Shown here: positions 62,195-64,000 of the stretch, one piece after another | Numbering within the stretch: the stretch's first letter is position 1 | Layout: each line of letters starts with the position of its first letter | NCBI RefSeq assembly: GCF_017876595.1 | Contig: NZ_JAGIOG010000001.1 | Location: 682,001-746,000 of the forward strand | Direction: 5' to 3' | DNA from: Aeromicrobium fastidiosum | GTDB taxonomy: Bacteria; Actinomycetota; Actinomycetes; Propionibacteriales; Nocardioidaceae | DNA length: 64,000 nucleotides | Notes under the pieces: generated by a model | Seen by the model: only the letters and a program-made list of their open reading frames with translations | What the model was told of the DNA's origin: nothing | Databases searched by the model: none | Translations under genes and position numbers: made by a program

Positions 62195-63682
62195 TCAGAC
62201 GACGACGAGCTCGGCTGCGTGCTCGAACGGCGTCTCGTCACCCTCGTCGACGACGGGAGGACGCTGCTTGGTGACCAGCACCAGCGACAGCACGGCGGCC
62301 AGGATCAGCGCGCCGAGGCCCCACGTGAACGCCACGGTGTAGCCGTGCACGAGGCCCTCGGACGTCCTCGCCACACCGTTGGCGGTGATGTAGCCCGCGG
62401 TGGCCGACGCCGCGACCGTGTTGAGCAGCGCGGTGCCCAGTGAGCCCCCGACCTGTTGGGTCGTGTTGACCAGCGCACTGGCCACCCCTGCGTCGCGCGC
62501 CTCGACCCCGACCAGAGCGGTGCTCGAGAGGGACACGAAGGCCAGGCCCATGCCGATGCTCATCACGATCTCGGCGGGCAGCACGACCGTGACGTAGCTG
62601 CCATCGACCGTGATCTGCGTGAACATGGCCATGCCGATCGCGGCCATCGCGGTGCCGGCGACCATCAGCGGGCGCGGCCCGATGCGGTGCAGGAAGCCGC
62701 TGGCGACGCCGGCACCCGCGACCACACCCACGCTGAAGGGCAGGAACGCGAGGCCCGACTTCACGGCGGAGTAGCCGAGCGTGCCCTGCATGTAGTAGAC
62801 GAGGAACAGGAACATGCCGAACAGCGCGATGCCCAGCAGCAGCGACACGAGGAAGGCCGCGGCCCGGTTGCGTTCGGTGAAGACACGCGTCGGCAGCAGC
62901 GGCTCGGCCGTGTTCATCTCGATCACGACGAAGGCGACCAGCAGCACGACGGCGGCGACGAGCAACGAGATGGTGCTGGAAGCCGACCAGCCGCTATCGG
63001 AAGCCTTGGTGAAGCCGTACACGAGGGCGACCAGGCCCAGCGTGCTGGTGAGGACGCCCGGGATGTCGTAACGGGCCTTGCCCTCGGCGCGGCTCTCGCG
63101 CACCAGGACGAAGGCGGCCACCGCGGTCCCGATCGCGATCGGCGTGTTGACGAGCAGGGTCCAGCGCCACGACGCGTACTCGGTCAGCACACCACCGAGG
63201 ATGAGTCCCAGCGCGGCACCGCCGCCGGAGATGCCGCCGTAGACGCCGAACGCCTTGGCCCGCTCCTTCGGCTCGGTGAACGTGACCGTGATGAGCGACA
63301 GCGCCGCGGGAGCCATGAGCGCCGCGAAGGCACCCTGCAGGGCGCGCGCCCCGAACAGCTCGATCTGGTTCTGGGCGAGGCCGCCGATCGCGGATGCCAC
63401 GCCGAAGCCGACCAGTCCGATGATGAACGCCCGTTTGCGGCCGATGAAGTCGGCGATGCGGCCGCCGAGCAGCAGCAACCCGCCGAACGCGAGGGCATAG
63501 GCCGTGACGACCCACTGCCGATTGGCGTCGGAGATGCCGAGCGCCTCCTGCGCCGACGGGAGGGCGATGGTGACGATGCTCGCGTCGAGCACCACGATCA
63601 GCTGGGCGACGGCGATGACGACGAGCGCCAGCCACCGGCGAGGATCGACGTCCACAGACGTCGTCGAGGTGGGAGAAGTCAT
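62195..63682 (-). CDS. MFS drug exporter, DHA2 family (14 TM)
   Basis: A 495-aa proton antiporter. LALVVIAVAQLIVVLDASIVTIAL (motif D1 region, split over 24 residues) opens it; LGGRIADFIGRKRAF is the A motif, GARALQGAFAALMAPAAL follows, and LGLILGGVLTEYASWRW is the C motif of drug exporters. About 14 hydrophobic segments. It probably exports a drug or toxic metabolite. ATG start. Divergent from a MarR-like gene at the window end, which is the likely regulator. Confidence 0.92.
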   Translation of the reverse strand: MTSPTSTTSVDVDPRRWLALVVIAVAQLIVVLDASIVTIALPSAQEALGISDANRQWVVTAYALAFGGLLLLGGRIADFIGRKRAFIIGLVGFGVASAIGGLAQNQIELFGARALQGAFAALMAPAALSLITVTFTEPKERAKAFGVYGGISGGGAALGLILGGVLTEYASWRWTLLVNTPIAIGTAVAAFVLVRESRAEGKARYDIPGVLTSTLGLVALVYGFTKASDSGWSASSTISLLVAAVVLLVAFVVIEMNTAEPLLPTRVFTERNRAAAFLVSLLLGIALFGMFLFLVYYMQGTLGYSAVKSGLAFLPFSVGVVAGAGVASGFLHRIGPRPLMVAGTAMAAIGMAMFTQITVDGSYVTVVLPAEIVMSIGMGLAFVSLSSTALVGVEARDAGVASALVNTTQQVGGSLGTALLNTVAASATAGYITANGVARTSEGLVHGYTVAFTWGLGALILAAVLSLVLVTKQRPPVVDEGDETPFEHAAELVVV

Positions 63683-63715
63683 GGCTACAACATATGAGAT
63701 GAGATCGTCCGAATC

Positions 63716-63726
63716 CAGATGATCTG
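63716..63726. promoter_or_regulatory. CAGAT-G-ATCTG palindrome between exporter and MarR-like gene
   Basis: Perfect 11-bp dyad in the 98-bp, AT-rich gap between divergent genes, 34 bp from the exporter start. Probable operator of the neighbouring regulator; too short to be sure. Confidence 0.4.
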
Positions 63727-63780
63727 AATATGACTAATCCGACGTTGACCATTCTCGCTGCGGGACGTATCGTGCCGGGC

Positions 63781-64000
63781 ATGGGACCACGCGTCGTCAA
63801 TGAGCCGTCGATCCTGACGCCGTCGGCGTCCCTCAGCTTCCCCGACGACCTCACGATCCTGCTGCACGCGGCGGTCGACCAGCTCACGACCTACCTCGAC
63901 CGCGCTGCGGTCGACATGGGACTCAACGACGCGCGCGACTGGCTCGTGCTCGCAGCCCTCGACGACGGTCAGCACCGCACGCAGCTCGAGCTGAGCCGGG
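63781..64000 (+). CDS. MarR-like winged-helix regulator, N-terminal part
   Basis: The frame from ATG 63781 is open to the window end (73 residues), so the gene continues outside. LTILLHAAVDQLTTYLDRAAVDMGL is a long N-terminal dimerisation helix and DARDWLVLAALDDGQHRTQLELSR matches the start of a MarR winged helix. It is divergent from the MFS exporter, the classic arrangement for repressor and pump. The recognition helix is not in the window, so the call rests on about 70 residues and context. Confidence 0.55.
   Translation, partial: MGPRVVNEPSILTPSASLSFPDDLTILLHAAVDQLTTYLDRAAVDMGLNDARDWLVLAALDDGQHRTQLELSR

Overview
The window is high-GC DNA with dense, short-spaced genes, many GTG starts and many ATGA/GTGA stop-start overlaps. 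Twin-arginine and lipobox secretion signals, Azt-type zinc uptake, FprA, an IdeR-like iron box and a fused isobutyryl-CoA mutase all point to an actinobacterium. Aeromicrobium or another Nocardioidaceae member is my best guess; this is inferred from gene content, not from a marker gene. No rRNA, tRNA, CRISPR array, transposase or integrase is visible. Both ends cut through genes.

Layout. 1-4823: the end of a valine-pathway hydrolase, then cobalamin genes (cobU divergent from cobD; an operon of an ABM-type membrane protein, cobQ and cobK). 4844-7108: cold-shock protein, RraA-like protein and a DUF4143-type ATPase preceded by three 23-bp iterated repeats. 7245-11525: an acyl-CoA oxidase and three tandem secreted proteins with a shared Lys-rich C-terminal domain. 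11531-15368: MarR regulator divergent from icmF, with an AT-rich operator region between. 15388-19724: PhoX-type phosphatase, then a four-gene operon (Nudix, SnoaL-like, thioesterase, signal-less TroA-like receptor). 19743-20871: a cloverleaf-forming repeat and an iron-box-controlled siderophore-binding lipoprotein. 20889-26930: enoyl-CoA hydratase family protein, type II NADH dehydrogenase with an unusual Lys/Ala/Pro tail, a membrane protein and ClpB. 26997-34467: a DUF3494 ice-binding-like cell-wall protein, a three-gene flavin electron-transfer module (FMN-binding lipoprotein, ApbE, NqrB/RnfD-reductase fusion), a desaturase-like flavoprotein and FprA. 34564-40415: AbiEi/nuclease-like protein, two TetR regulators with clear dyads, PAP2 and DedA membrane proteins, and a beta-oxidation pair. 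40423-45309: Azt zinc uptake with two AztD-like chaperone paralogues. 45293-50847: GalM, lipoate ligase family, GNAT, alcohol dehydrogenase, a MerR-HTH/GHKL/DUF4325 protein and an AraC regulator. 50868-60616: a dipeptide-type ABC transporter plus CocE-like hydrolase operon, facing a Baeyer-Villiger monooxygenase/alcohol dehydrogenase operon across one palindromic operator. 60630-64000: ECF sigma factor with its partner, an MFS exporter and the start of a MarR-like gene.

How it fits together. One theme is acyl-CoA and branched-chain catabolism that depends on B12 (hydroxyisobutyryl-CoA hydrolase, IcmF, cobalamin synthesis, acyl-CoA oxidase and dehydrogenase, thioesterase). A second is metal homeostasis (iron box and siderophore binding, Azt zinc uptake). 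A third is extracytosolic redox (flavinylated lipoprotein module, NDH-2). The least explained items are the MerR-GHKL-DUF4325 protein with its repeated GGAGAAT sites, the iteron-preceded DUF4143 ATPase, the two AztD paralogues that appear to divide the zinc-ligand motifs between them, the tandem secreted family and the 69-nt cloverleaf repeat.
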